Shown here: positions 47,458 to 59,500 of the stretch, one piece after another
How positions within the stretch are numbered: position 1 is the stretch's first letter
How the letters are laid out: every line of letters begins with the position of its first letter
DNA from: Panopea generosa
Taxonomy: Eukaryota > Mollusca > Bivalvia > Adapedonta > Hiatellidae
DNA: 64,000 bases
Assembly (NCBI GenBank): GCA_029582155.1
Contig: CM055912.1
Coordinates: 1,178,001-1,242,000, forward strand
Direction of reading: 5' to 3'
Notes under the pieces: generated by a model
The model's input: only the letters and a program-made list of their open reading frames with translations
Database searches by the model: none
Told to the model about the DNA's origin: nothing
Made by a program: the position numbers and the translations under genes

Positions 47458-47530
47458 ATAAAGTGATGCTAGCTCAGTTGGTAATGTGTCTGACAATGCA
47501 GCAGTCAAAAAATTGAACTCCCAAATGACC
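47458..47530 (+). repeat. tRNA-like SINE head
   Basis: gctagctcagttggtaatgt followed by gtctgacaatgcagcagtc, and aaaattgaactccc as a weak B box. Confidence 0.45.
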
Positions 47531-47809
47531 CCATGATGATTTGCCTGAACTTTGTTCTTTGGCCTTGAATCTGTTAACTCTCAATATATGGGGAAGTAGT
47601 CATTGATTTGCAGAGATGTATGCCTAATACAGATTCAAAAGCTAGTGGACCCTAGGGATGATTAGGTGTGTTGACTGCCATTATAAACTGAAATAGCACA
47701 AAACATACAAACAAACAATTAGCGATGATAAAAAATCCTCTTCCCATAGTTGATGTAATCACTTTGAAAGGTTTTATATTTTATGAGCTAATTGTATATG
47801 TGTTTTCAG

Positions 47810-47913
47810 AGTTGAACAAGACACTAGAGAGGGAGCAGGCAAAATGTATGGACAAACTCTGTGTAATGGGAGTACAGGTTATTTGTTCCAAGAAATCTGC
47901 ACATACTAGCCAG
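47810..47913 (+). CDS. WD-repeat/NACHT-type gene, upstream exon 2
   Basis: Acceptor GTTTTCAG and donor CCAG|GTATAC. With the phase carried from 45336 it reads ELNKTLEREQAKCMDKLCVM then GVQVICSKKSAHTSQ and ends in phase 0. The next exon found (48828) needs phase 2, so at least one exon between them is missing or not recognised. Confidence 0.5.
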
Positions 47914-48059
47914 GTATACATATTGTCTTAAAATTGGAAACACAGAAGGACCATCCCCCTCTCCGTTACAATAATTAAATTGCAATTATCTCAAATGGGA
48001 TCTGGAGTCATTCATATTTTAGAGTGTAAAAACAATGCATATTTATTGATTACAATGTA

Positions 48060-48100
48060 AGGGGCGGGCGAAAGTCCACACTCAGTGGACAGTTCTAGTT
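48060..48100 (+). repeat. Short hairpin-forming repeat
   Basis: gtccacactcagtggac forms a 6-bp stem (gtccac/gtggac) with a 5-base loop, within a block (gggcgaaagtccac ... acagttctag) that looks like a dispersed repeat end. Confidence 0.4.
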
Positions 48101-48264
48101 CATTTTATCTCCAGTAAATGTTGTGAAATAATACAGTTATGTGCATAAAATTTAGCTCCAGATTTTACATTTGTAAATATCATGATTCAGTGAATTACAT
48201 GTATATGCTCTTGTTTTGTCAAAAAAATGGTTGATTACTTAATCATAATCATATTGTTTTTGCT

Positions 48265-48480
48265 GGGACATGTTAGCTCAGTCAATAGCACCTTTGACTA
48301 TCAATCCAGGCATTGTGAGTTTAAATCTCTGCCAGCTGTTAGTCTCCATGATGATTGATATATGATATTGTATCTTATTATCATTCATCTCTCATCACGA
48401 ATTCCAGTGGGAAAGTCATTCCTTGAGAAGACCAGTGTGCTTGACTACTGGTTAAGCTTCCTGGTGCCAGTTTCACTAAA
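48265..48480 (+). repeat. tRNA-headed SINE, + strand (second family)
   Basis: A-box-like gttagctcagtcaatagc, B-box-like gtgagtttaaatctc, then a body with gtgggaaagtcattcc and ggttaagcttcctgg. Inverted relative at 32050-32290. Confidence 0.7.
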
Positions 48481-48827
48481 TGTCTCAAACTCAGATTTTA
48501 TTCAACTTAAAACATTCATTTTCTCTAAATAATTACTCGAACTCATTACACATTCAATGACCATATAGAAGTGGAGGAAAACCATTATTCATTGGTAAAG
48601 GATAATATATAAAATGATTGATGTATATACAGTTATCACATTGGCTGTCTGTTAGACCTTGATGGGATAAAAATGATGCTAAATATTCAATATATTCATA
48701 TTGCTCCGGTGAATGTCTTTGATACATTCAGGCCTTTTACAGTTAAATGTTGGAAGTTAAGATTGCAGGAAGGGGATGTTTGTTTCTCCAGTTATGTCTT
48801 GGATTATGATAAGTTTCTTAATTTCAG

Positions 48828-49008
48828 TCACACGGCCCTGACCTGGCAGCAGACCTTCAATGAGAAGTCCTCATCCCAGTCAGCTGTAGAAGTGAGAACC
48901 ATTCTACATACATCCTGTCTGTCAGACAGTGAAAGGAACTTGATGAAGCAGAGCTCTAAACCAGTCAGTGCGGATCCATGCTACATGACCATCTCTAATC
49001 TGCCACAG
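48828..49008 (+). CDS. WD-repeat/NACHT-type gene (TEP1/NWD-like), exon before WD repeats
   Basis: Acceptor AATTTCAG and donor CCACAG|GTATGT. The frame reads HTALTWQQTFNEKSSSQSAV, later SERNLMKQSSKPVSADPCYM and TISNLPQ. The 'H..T..QQ.FNE ... KP..ADPC..TI' pattern resembles the linker that precedes the WD propeller in TEP1/NWD-type NACHT-WD40 proteins. It ends in phase 0, matching the next exon. The frame is also open to the left (from 48673), so the acceptor choice rests on the TTTCAG and the family pattern. Confidence 0.65.
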
Positions 49009-49032
49009 GTATGTAAATGTACATTGATATAT

Positions 49033-49215
49033 ACAGTAAAACCTGTGTCAGTGGTCACCTCTATTAAGCAACCACTTGTCTTAAATAGCAACATTTTCTG
49101 TTAACATTTTTTTATATCTTTAGTTTTAATCAACCAGTATTAAGCAGCCACCTGTCTTAAGGGGTCATTTTTGGTATTTCCCTTGAGTGACTGCTTAAGA
49201 CAGGTTTAGCTGTAG
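49033..49215. repeat. MITE with TACAGT-type inverted ends
   Basis: Left end tacagtaaaacctgtgtcag with tggtcacc; right end gactgcttaagacaggttta with gctgta. Same family as 13972-14374 but shorter. It sits in the intron just after the exon donor at 49009. Confidence 0.75.
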
Positions 49216-49434
49216 TATATAATGTAAAAAAGATTATGTTAAATATACAGTATTTAATTTTTTAGATAAAGAATCAAATTACATAACTGCATGTTCATGT
49301 ACCGGTATATATTCAAAAAGTAACTTGTGTGAAACAAATCTTAAATTATTCCTTTACCTTAGCATTATAATATAAATAAAAATTTACTTTAAACATTAAG
49401 GGATCTAACATTCACTCTGTCCTCCCCTTGAGTG

Positions 49435-49570
49435 TTGGCCGCTCACACCAGAGGTTGCAGGTTTGATCCCAATGCCACTCACAAAACACTTAGTAGTGGT
49501 TCTACCCAGGAAGCGGACTCGAAAGCGGTTCCTATAAGCTCTGAGCTTTTATTGCAGTTGATCTAAAATA
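49435..49570 (+). repeat. tRNA-headed SINE fragment, + strand
   Basis: gttggccgctcacaccagag and gttgcaggtttgatccc (B-box-like), then tagtagtggttctacccagg. Relative of the pair at 30.1 and 30.5 kb. Confidence 0.65.
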
Positions 49571-49728
49571 AACTAGTATACTAATTGTTAAATAAAAATA
49601 TTAGATATGTACCTTATTGTAAGTAATAGTTGTATATGTAGTTGTAGAAGAAAAGGTCCAACAGACTTTATATTAATTTTGTAACTAATTAACCTGTTAT
49701 TGGTCAAACATCATATGACATATTTCAG

Positions 49729-49824
49729 CCAATGACAAACATATCTGTATCTCTGGACAACCTATATATTGCCTATCGAGGCTTGGATGGTGTGGTGCAT
49801 TTGTACGACTTCAAAACAGGCAAG
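49729..49824 (+). CDS. WD-repeat/NACHT-type gene, WD exon 1
   Basis: Acceptor ATTTCAG and donor GCAAG|GTATGT enclose exactly 32 codons, phase 0 at both ends: PMTNISVSLDNLYIAYRGLD then GVVHLYDFKTGK. This is the end of a first WD repeat (VHLYDFKTGK in place of the WD dipeptide). No stops. Confidence 0.75.
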
Positions 49825-49854
49825 GTATGTACATGATGTAGCTTCCACTTTTTC

Positions 49855-50140
49855 ATGAGGACTAGATATGCATATTTAGGTCACCTGAGGCTTTGTCTAA
49901 AGGGAACTTTTGCGATCACCTTTTGTCCATCGTCAGTCCGTGATTATGGACATATATGGGTCCTTTATAAAAATTGTATGTTGCAGGTCTCATGGTTTGG
50001 CCCTTGGGATGGGGCCTACTTTACTAAATCTATATAAGAGAAATTGACAAAAAACGTTATTTCTTTTGACTGAACAGACTTATGTAAATGTTTTTTTTTT
50101 TTGCAATCAGGACCGTTAAGACCCATGGGCCTCTTGTTAT
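49855..50140. repeat. Dispersed intronic repeat
   Basis: Begins tatttaggtcacctgaggct and later reads gatcaccttttgtccatcgt, ending near cccatgggcctcttgtta. Composition and phrases are typical of a dispersed bivalve repeat; no coding capacity. Confidence 0.5.
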
Positions 50141-50267
50141 ATCTTGCTTTGTCAACATTTGGTTGTTTATGAATGTCAAATTCACGTTGATGCTCCCTAT
50201 CCCTCTATCAATCCTACCATTTGTCCATCAAATTGGTTTCCGGTAAATAACTTGGATTGTTGTTTTT

Positions 50268-50880
50268 AATTAATATTTGGTGTGTGGCTGTGTAGTTATA
50301 AAGTTCAGGACAAGTTTGATGTTTGGTGTGTGGCTGTGTAACTATAAAGTGCAGGACAAGTTTGATGTTTGGCGTGTGGCTGTGTAACTATAAAGTGCAG
50401 GACAAGTTTGATATTTGGCGTGTGGCTGTATAGTTATAAAGTGCAGTACAAGTTTGATATTTGGCGTGTGACTGTGTAGTTATAAAGTGCAGGACAAGTT
50501 TGATGTTTGGTGTGTGGCTGTGTAACTATAAAGTGCAGGACAAGTTTGATGTTTGGCGTGTGGCTGTGTAACTATAAAGTGCAGGACAAGTTTGATATTT
50601 GGCGTGTGGCTGTGTAGTTATAAAGTGCAGTACAAGTTTGATATTTGGCGTGTGACTGTGTAGTTATAAAGTGCAGGACAAGTTTGATATTTGGCGTGTG
50701 GCTGTGTAGTTATAAAGTGCAGTACAAGTTTGATATTTGGCGTGTGGCTGTGTAGTTATAAAGTGCAGTACAAGTTTGATATTTGGCGTGTGGCTGTGTA
50801 GTTATAAAGTGCAGGACAAGTTTGATATTTGGCGTGTGGCTGTGTAGTTATAAAGTGCAGGACAAGTTTGATGTTTGTCA
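50268..50880. repeat. 46-bp tandem array, about 13 units, in intron
   Basis: Unit tgatatttggcgtgtggctg followed by tgtagttataaagtgcagga and caagtt. Variants ggaca/gtaca and gtagt/gtaac are arranged in blocks (the first five units are echoed in the next group), suggesting block duplication. Confidence 0.92.
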
Positions 50881-51755
50881 ACGTTGGTCTAATTTTTATG
50901 CTTTATAACTTTTTTTCAGTTTCACATTACATGTAGTTTTAGATAAAATTTGCTAACATTTAGCAGTGGCCTCTGTGTCCTTTAGACATATTGTAAGTTG
51001 GGAAATATTGATAATAGATGACTAAAAATGGTTTCCTTTATAAAATACAAACAATATTCAATGTGTCCATAAATTTTTTTTTTTGAAAATTCAAGTAGAG
51101 ACCATGAAAATGTGAGGTCATTTTGAAAGAGTATATTTTTTTTAAAAAAGTATGTTTCTTTCTCATAAGAATACATTGCTCCAGTATCGCAAGTATTATT
51201 CGTCAGCCTATAGAAATGATCAAGTAAATGAGATATTTTTTAAATGTCACAGATTTTTTTACTTGGTTTCCAATGAATAACCTACAAAAAATGAAGCAAC
51301 AACAGCCAAGGCATGTATGTGTCACAGTGTGTGTGTTTGAGTTTATATATTATTGCCTGTTGCCCATATGGGTAACACCTCTGAAAAAGTTTTCATTTTT
51401 CGTATAATGTGCATTTAAGTCTACTTTAACACTCTATAGTTCTTCAACATGATCAGTATAAAGCAATATTACCAGGAACTAAGTTTTAAAGTCTCTTGTG
51501 AAATTCTAAAAGTAAGAGGAGAAAGTTGGATCAATCTAAGAACCCAAACACACACGTGTCTTAAGCAAAGTGATGAGCGCCAGTTCTACCAACAGTTTCA
51601 TGACTGTTGTTGTTGCACCAAATCATTATCCAAGTCAAAACACTGATTGGCACAAGGGTTTAGGTAAAGTTGAATTTGCATTTTGCTTTTAGTAAAAATT
51701 GAAATTATATTCATGTTCTAAATTTATAATTATATTTGTGTCATTTTCCCTCCAG

Positions 51756-51880
51756 GAACTGAAGAGTTTTCGAGGCCATGCTGATTTAAAAACAGATGTT
51801 TGTTTTGCTGGCAAAGACAAACTATGTAGAGCCTCTCTGGACAATGTAGTCAGTATATGGGATGTCGAGAATGGACACCG
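51756..51880 (+). CDS. WD-repeat/NACHT-type gene, WD exon 2
   Basis: Acceptor CCCTCCAG and donor ACACCG|GTATGG. Reads ELKSFRGHADLKTDVCFAGK then DKLCRASLDNVVSIWDVENG and H, ending in phase 2. This is a good WD repeat: the GH dipeptide, the S/A-SLDN turn and the terminal IWD are all in place. It follows WD exon 1 in frame (KTGK|ELKSF) and is free of stops. Confidence 0.8.
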
Positions 51881-52745
51881 GTATGGTTTCATATAATATT
51901 TTTAGTCCCATTATGGGGTCCGTTTATTCCATTGCCATAGTTATGGAGAGTTTGGGTAGATTATCTGTTCATGATTATAAGTGCATGGTTTATTGCACAT
52001 CAAGGGGTCCTCTATGGCCTGGTGGTATAGGGCACTGTTTTAGAATCACTTACCTCTTGCTGTTTTATTTAAAATTTGTACAAAATCTTTACTGTATGTG
52101 ACAAAGTTCACCAGTTACTTGCAGAAGGAAGATGGGTCTACTTAGTGTCATTATGAGGTCTTCATGCCTCATATAACTAGATGCCACATACAACATGTAA
52201 TACTTGAAATGGTGGTAAAATCCTTTGAAACAGTTTTGTATACAGTAATCTTTGAATATCTTCAGACTTAGCTTTGATGGCTTCAGTTGTTGGTATCACA
52301 TTTAAATTAAATAATTGCTATATGTTACCTCTACTGCATGTTTGCAATATGCAACCTCTAAATTTTCTGTAAAACAAGCTGTGCTCATTCAGTAACCTAA
52401 CATGTTTTTTAACTGCTTCCATAGACATAAAAAATTATTAATATCTTGGCTGGGATTATGTTTTATGAATCTTGTGTCCGAACAAATAGCATGAAAATTT
52501 ATAATACCTTTCATCTGTGACATCGTTGATTTGAAGCAAGCTTGGTCAAAAAACTTAATGTGAGAAAATTTACAAGTTTCCTGCAAAATGACGGTGGTTC
52601 TACCCAGATTCATTCTGATGTCTTGCACCACCAATACAATCGGACATCATATATAGCCTGTAACATGTTTAAAACGGCATTAAATCTTATTAATAAAAAC
52701 AACAATAACAACATGTAATAACTGGCATACTCGTGTCTGTTGTAG
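51881..52745. other. Intron of the WD-repeat gene
   Basis: No repeat family recognised with confidence; AT-rich with donor and acceptor at its ends. Confidence 0.5.
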
Positions 52746-52895
52746 ATTGTTTGCACTGAAGTGTCACCAACAATGGGTCAACTAGTGCGCCTCCGATCTG
52801 TCTTGAAAATGACTGGCAACTGCATCATGGGATTGCATGATAAAGATGTGGAGAGTTAAGAAGGGAGAGGAGGTCTGTGAATTCAAGGTTGGCAG
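52746..52895 (+). pseudogene. WD-repeat/NACHT-type gene, WD exon 3 with three stops
   Basis: Acceptor TTGTAG and donor GGCAG|GTAAGT. The start phase completes codon CG|A from the previous exon, giving R then LFALKCHQQWVN. The frame later reads LATASWDCMIKMWRVKKGEE and VCEFKVG, which is an unmistakable WD repeat. Between them, TAG 52783-52785, TGA 52804-52806 and TGA 52810-52812 interrupt the frame without any length change, so the WD repeat spacing is intact. Either this gene copy is dying, or the exon is skipped, or the local sequence is wrong. Confidence 0.7.
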
Positions 52896-53102
52896 GTAAG
52901 TTGGGTATAATTTATATTTTCATTTCTCTGTTCCAACTGACTTTTGAAGCATCTTTCATTCATTGACAATACGATTAAACATATATCATAATATTTTCAC
53001 ATTCCCTTAGGTATATATGTACAATGAATCCTCATATTGCCTCCATAATATCAGCTGAACATATCAGCTGAACATCAATCATTTAAAGCATTTATCATAT
53101 GT

Positions 53103-54465
53103 ACGAGGGGGTTTCAAAAAGTTAGCGGAAACAATTTTTAACTTTTTTATTATTTCAGTTTTAATCATAATATTTCATATTGATATAAATACATATATCG
53201 ACAAAGGGTATTATAAATTTCACCACTGTATCTTTAAAACTGAAAATGTTACCATAGTTTTAGTAACGTCTACCAAGTATGACTGGATCAATGTCAAAAT
53301 TAATGTCATGTCATTCTCAAATTACGTTACTTCAAAGTTACATTAGAACAACCGGCAACTTATTGGTTAAACAAACAATCAGAAAACAGAACTTATATAA
53401 ATGATAAAGATTGTGCCGAGCAAGTATACGAATAGTAATTGGAGTTGGTTGTAGTTCCTATATTGGTACAGCATGATTCAACAATACACTTCACACATCG
53501 TAGAAAAAACAACAAAATCTGCTTCTTTGCTGAGCTTCTTTAGTGATGGTGATGCTGGTGTTTTCCAAACTGATGACATTTGTTTGGTTTTAAGATATAA
53601 CGTTGATACCCATTTCTAATCAACTGTCACTATTTTATTTAAATATCTCATACCACATTTAACATATTTCTTTAGAAATCGTTTAATCGTTGCCATTCTC
53701 TTCTCTTGTATTCGGTTGAAGGTAACCACGGCACCCACCTACATGTAGCTGCAACAGGACACATATTCAAATAATCCGATATTCTAGAATTTCCTGTTGA
53801 AATTTAGTTGCTAAATCTCTAACACTTATGCGTCTATCCCCATCTAGAATCGTTTTTGCCCTAGAAATGGAGTCTAGCGTTTTTTTATGTTGCGGGATGT
53901 CCGCCTTTTCCATGTCTGCTGGTTAATTGACATCTGCGCCAAATCGGTTGAACCATTTATAAATTGCATTTTTATTGCAAAACTTTTTTCACAATATGTT
54001 TTCATAATGTTAGTCCCAGTTTTTATTTTGCAGAACACAAAATGTAATTCTGTACGGCTGTTCTGAAGTAAAAACAGCTTATTAATAAACAGTGCGTACC
54101 AAGAAGACATATTGACGTCACAAATGATGTCATAATGTTTTACTGACATCACAGTATGAAAGAACTGGAGCTGTGATTGGATGGGATGCAATTTTACAAA
54201 AATCCATTAGCACATTGAAAAGTAAAGAACATGTAAAGTAGTAGCAATTTTCGAAAATACCTGCCAAATAACATAAAGTGATCCGGTCACGGCCGATGTA
54301 CGTTACTGTAGTAATGATAAAAACGTTACTACTATGACTACTGTGCTGATTTTTAATGAATTAATTCAGAATATACTGACCTTTTTCAATTTCAAATCCT
54401 ACAATTGACAGATAAAGATTTTATAAGCATTTTACCCGAACGTTTTGAACACCCCTCATATATGA
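53103..54465 (-). mobile_element. Decayed mariner-type DNA transposon
   Basis: The left end, cgagggggtttcaaaaagtt, and the right end, acgttttgaacacccctcat, are imperfect inverted repeats. - strand pieces match a mariner transposase in order. First is an N-terminal helix-turn-helix piece (near 53990-53900, KMQFINGSTDLAQMSINQQT in one frame with frame changes around it). Then comes a catalytic-region-like piece (about 53660-53550) with TVD, KWVSTLYLKTKQ and SVWKTPASPSLKK. Stops and frameshifts are numerous. It lies immediately 3' of the last WD exon. Confidence 0.7.
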
Positions 54466-55660
54466 AAATAACACCATTATGCTTAACGGGTGGATATGCT
54501 TTTGTATAACAACAGATATACACAACAGATATATATTACAGATGTTGGTCATGTAAAGGAAGTAAATCTATTATTAGAAAGATACATTGTAATACATGTA
54601 CGTTACTTCATTCAAAGAAATAAGGGAGATAATCTTAGATGACACATTTTAAAAATGGGGAGATAGGAAAGTGTAATAACCTATTTAAGGATGTAAATAA
54701 TTGCAACATAGAGCCTACATTATTAGCAATGTTTGGTGAAATTTCTGTAAGGATTATATGACCATTTATTAATTGTACCTTATATAATGATCTATCTTGC
54801 TGATATTATTAAGGGCTTTTCCAGAATTAAATGTATGGGGGGGGCGGGGGGGGGGGGGGGGGGACGGCACTTATTTTTTTTACCCACAGAGCATAAAATT
54901 TAATTGTGATATATACCACCATGCATAAAATTTTAATTAGATAAAATACCACCATGCACAAAATAAAAATAAAAAAAGAGGCTAAAATCCCCTTTCTAAT
55001 GTTTTCTTATTATAACACTTCCAAAATTAGTAGTCTGGACGGTTGCCTACTTTCTTTGAAGTACGCCGACGTTACACTTTTGATCTAATGCCGATATTAC
55101 GTCACAAATTATCTCAGGTCGAGAATTAAATAAAGGGGCACTACAGATAACAAACGAGAAAAAAACACAACATATTAATAATTAAAGGTTAGTGTTTGTT
55201 TGTAACTAGTTGTCTTCTAAAATGTTTATTTTCAGTATACTAATTTCTTAAAAAAGAATTACTATTAAATTGATACGATCCGTAAAGAGAGTTATGCTAC
55301 ACATGCCTAAATTTATGCACAGAATAAACACGCTGTCCCTTTCATTAACGCCTTGTGCCAATGTCCGATGACGTCACTCTGACAGTGAAACAAACATTAT
55401 TATGACACATGTTATTTACTCCCTACTATCGATAAAGGTTTAATCTAATTTGACCTCATTTCGCACACCCGATGGCAAACAATCCGCTTATGGATGCTCA
55501 AAGACAATTTCACAGTCCAATTTATGTTTTTGTGCGACCGTTAAGAAATATCTGCTGTTCGCCGTGATTTTTTCAGACACTGGGGTAAGAATGAGGCGTA
55601 TAGGGTGTGGGGTGACATATCTGAGAATGTGGTTTTTATTTTCACTGCTAAGGCAATGTC
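54466..55660. other. Non-coding stretch with poly-G tract and a CRE-like site
   Basis: A G-rich run lies at about 54838-54863. A palindromic TGACGTCA lies at 55369-55376. A 97-codon open frame at 55450-55743 runs into the following 15-bp repeat and has no known motif. Confidence 0.5.
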
Positions 55661-55664
55661 CTAA

Positions 55665-55890
55665 TTTAAATGACTTAAAACATAATGACTTGAAACATAA
55701 TGACTTGAAACAAAATGACTTAAAACATAATGACATGACTTGAAACATAATGACTTAAAACATAATGACGTGAAACATAATGACTTGAAACATAATGACA
55801 TGACTTGAAACAAATGACTTAAAACATAATGACATGACTTGAAACATAATGACTTAAAACATAATGACTTGAAACATAATGACTTGAATT
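55665..55890. repeat. 15-bp tandem array, about 15 units
   Basis: Unit gacttgaaacataat with acttaaaac variants and short gacatgactt interruptions. Confidence 0.92.
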
Positions 55891-56582
55891 AAATCTCGAA
55901 ATTGTGTTTTACTTTTTTTCAATATTTGAAATAAGACACAAACATTGATCATGAGGAAAATGATAGAACAGTCAATACTTTAAAAAACAATATATATATA
56001 ATTATGTTGCATTTATTATATGAAAACTGTATTGAAATTATAATGTTTGTATTATGAATGTTCATTTGTTAGATTACGTTTACCATGTGTTTAAAAATGT
56101 ATTATGGGCTGGAGGTCTACATTACTGAAATAAAATATTGTAATTGTAATAAAATATATAAATGATGAGATGAGCAGGTTTCACTCTGAGGGAACAAGCT
56201 TCTACTCAGTTCCACTTGTATGCTTGAAAATACAACAAACAGCCAAGGAAGAGTAACATTTGAAATACACTTGTCCAGTGGGATAAATGACCTCAGACAA
56301 TCAAAATATATTCTTACATGTATATTTTAAAACAAACTCAGTGTTTCTTTTGACCATTTTTATAGCCATCATTGGGTCATATTTCCAATGGCAAATAGTA
56401 TCTTTTTTTCCCAAATGAGTGGTAAAAATCCCCAATTGAAAGCTTCAATAATTGTAAATTAAAACTTGCCATAATTCCTTGATAAAATAATTAAAGTTTT
56501 CCCCATTCTGAATTAAGTTTGACATTGAAGCTTGTGTACACATTTTTATGAAGTTGAACAAATATATTTAATGCAAAAGTTT
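55891..56582. other. AT-rich stretch between two arrays
   Basis: No gene or repeat family recognised. Confidence 0.5.
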
Positions 56583-59500
56583 TCAGTCAGTAGAGCTGAC
56601 CAGTCTAGGTGCTCATATCCCGTTGCTATGTAACGGACCCAGTCAGTAGAGCCGACCAGTCTACGTGCTCATATCCCGTTGCTATGTAACGGACCCAGTC
56701 AGTAGAGCTGACCAGTCTACGTGCTCATACCCCGTTGTTATGTAACGGACCCAGTCAGTAGAGCTGACCAATCTACATGCACATATCCCATTGTTATGTA
56801 ACGGACCCAGTCAGTAGAGCTGACCAATCTACGTGCTCATATCCCATTGTTATGTAACGGACCCAGTCATTAGAGCTGACCAATCTACGTGCTCATATCC
56901 AGTTGCTATGTAACGGACCCAGTCAGTAGAGCCGACCAGTCTACGTGCTCATATCCCGTTGCTATGTAACGGACCCAGTCAGTAGAGCTGACCAGTCTAC
57001 GTGCTCATACCCCGTTGTTATGTAACGGACCCTGTCAGTAGAGCTGACCAATCTACATGCACATATCCCATTGTTATGTAACAGACCCAGTCAGTAGAGC
57101 TGACCAATCTACATGCTCATATCCCATTGTTATGTAACGGACCGAGTCAGTAGGGCTGACCAGTCTATGTGCACATATCCCATTGCTATGTAACGGACCC
57201 AGTCAGTAGAGCTGACCAATCTACGTGCTCATATCCCATTGCTATGTAACGGACCCAGTCAGTAGAGCTGACCAATCTACGTGCTCATATCCCATTGCTA
57301 TGTAACGGACCCAGTCAGTAGAGCTGACCAATCTACGTGCTCATATCCCATTGCTATGTAACGGACCCAGTCAGTAGAGCTGACCAGTCTACGTGCTCAT
57401 ATCCCATTGCTATGTAACGGACCCTGTCAGTAGAGCTGACCAGTCTACGTGCTCATATCCCATTGCTATGTAACGGACCCTGTCAGTAGAGCTGACCAAT
57501 CTACGTGCTCATATCCCATTGCTATGTAACGGACCCAGTCAGTAGAGCTGACCAATCTACGTGCTCATATCCCATTGCTATGTAACGGACCCAGTCAGTA
57601 GAGCTGACCAATCTACGTGCTCATATCCCATTGCTATGTAACGGACCCAGTCAGTAGAGCTGACCAATCTACGTTCTCATATCCCATTGCTATGTAACGG
57701 ACCCAGTCAGTAGGGCTGACCAGTCTGTGCTCATATCCCGTTGCTATGTAACGGACCCAGTCAGTAGAGCTGACCAGTCTACGTGCTCATATCCCATTGC
57801 TATGTAACGGACCCTGTCAGTAGAGCTGACCAGTCTACGTGCTCATATCCCATTGCTATGTAACGGACCCAGTCAGTAGAGCTGACCAGTCTACGTGCTC
57901 ATATCCCATTGCTATGTAACGGACCCTGTCAGTAGAGCTGACCAGTCTACGTGCTCATATCCCATTGCTATGTAACGGACCCAGTCAGTAGAGCTGACCA
58001 GTCTACGTGCTCATATCCCATTGCTATGTAACGGACCCTGTCAGTAGAGCTGACCAATCTACGTGCTCATATCCCATTGCTATGTAACGGACCCAGCCAG
58101 TAGGGCTGACCAGTCTGTGCTCATATCCCGTTGCTATGTAACGGACCCAGTCAGTAGAGCTGACCAGTCTACGTGCTCATATCCCATTGCTATGTAACGG
58201 ACCCTGTCAGTAGAGCTGACCAGTCTACGTGCTCATATCCCATTGCTATGTAACGGACCCAGTCAGTAGAGTTGACCAGTCTACGTGCTCATATCCCATT
58301 GCTATGTAACGGACCCTGTCAGTAGAGCTGACCAGTCTACATGCTCATATCCCATTGCTATGTAACGGACCCAGTCAGTAGAGCTGACCAGTCTACGTGC
58401 TCATATCCCATTGCTATGTAACGGACCCTGTCAGTAGAGCTGACCAGTCTACGTGCTCATATCCCATTGCTATGTAACGGACCCAGTCAGTAGAGTTGAC
58501 CAGTCTACGTGCTCATATCCCATTGCTATGTAACGGACCCTGTCAGTAGAGCTGACCAATCTACGTGCTCATATCCCATTGCTATGTAACGGACCCAGTC
58601 AGTAGAGCTGACCAACCTACGTGCTCATATCCCATTGCTATGTAACGGACCCAGCCAGTAGGGCTGACCAGTCTGTGCTCATATCCCATTGCTATGTAAC
58701 AGACCCAGTCAGTAGAGCTGACCAGTCTACGTGCTCATATCCCATTGCTATGTAACGGACCCTGTCAGTAGAGCTGACCAGTCTACGTGCTCATATCCCA
58801 TTGCTATGTAACGGACCCAGTCAGTAGAGTTGACCAGTCTACGTGCTCATATCCCATTGCTATGTAACGGACCCTGTCAGTAGAGCTGACCAATCTACGT
58901 GCTCATATCCCATTGCTATGTAACGGACCCAGTCAGTAGAGCTGACCAATCTACGTGCTCATATCCCATTGCTATGTAACGGACCCAGCCAGTAGGGCTG
59001 ACCAGTCTGTGCTCATATCCCATTGCTATGTAACGGACCCAGTCAGTAGAGCTGACCAGTCTACGTGCTCATATCCCATTGCTATGTAACGGACCCAGTC
59101 AGTAGAGTTGACCAGTCTACGTGCTCATATCCCATTGCTATGTAACGGACCCTGTCAGTAGAGCTGACCAATCTACGTGCTCATATCCCATTGCTATGTA
59201 ACGGACCCAGTCAGTAGAGCTGACCAATCTACGTGCTCATATCCCATTGCTATGTAACGGACCCAGCCAGTAGGGCTGACCAGTCTGTGCTCATATCCCA
59301 TTGCTATGTAACGGACCCAGTCAGTAGAGCTGACCAGTCTACGTGCTCATATCCCATTGCTATGTAACGGACCCTGTCAGTAGAGCTGACCAGTCTACGT
59401 GCTCATATCCCATTGCTATGTAACGGACCCAGCCAGTAGGGCTGACCAGTCTGTGCTCATATCCCATTGCTATGTAACGGACCCAGTCAGTAGAGCTGAC

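Noticed and set aside
55369-55376. Functional CRE promoter element
   Set aside because: A single TGACGTCA palindrome with no recognisable transcription start or coding exon nearby is not enough for a promoter call.
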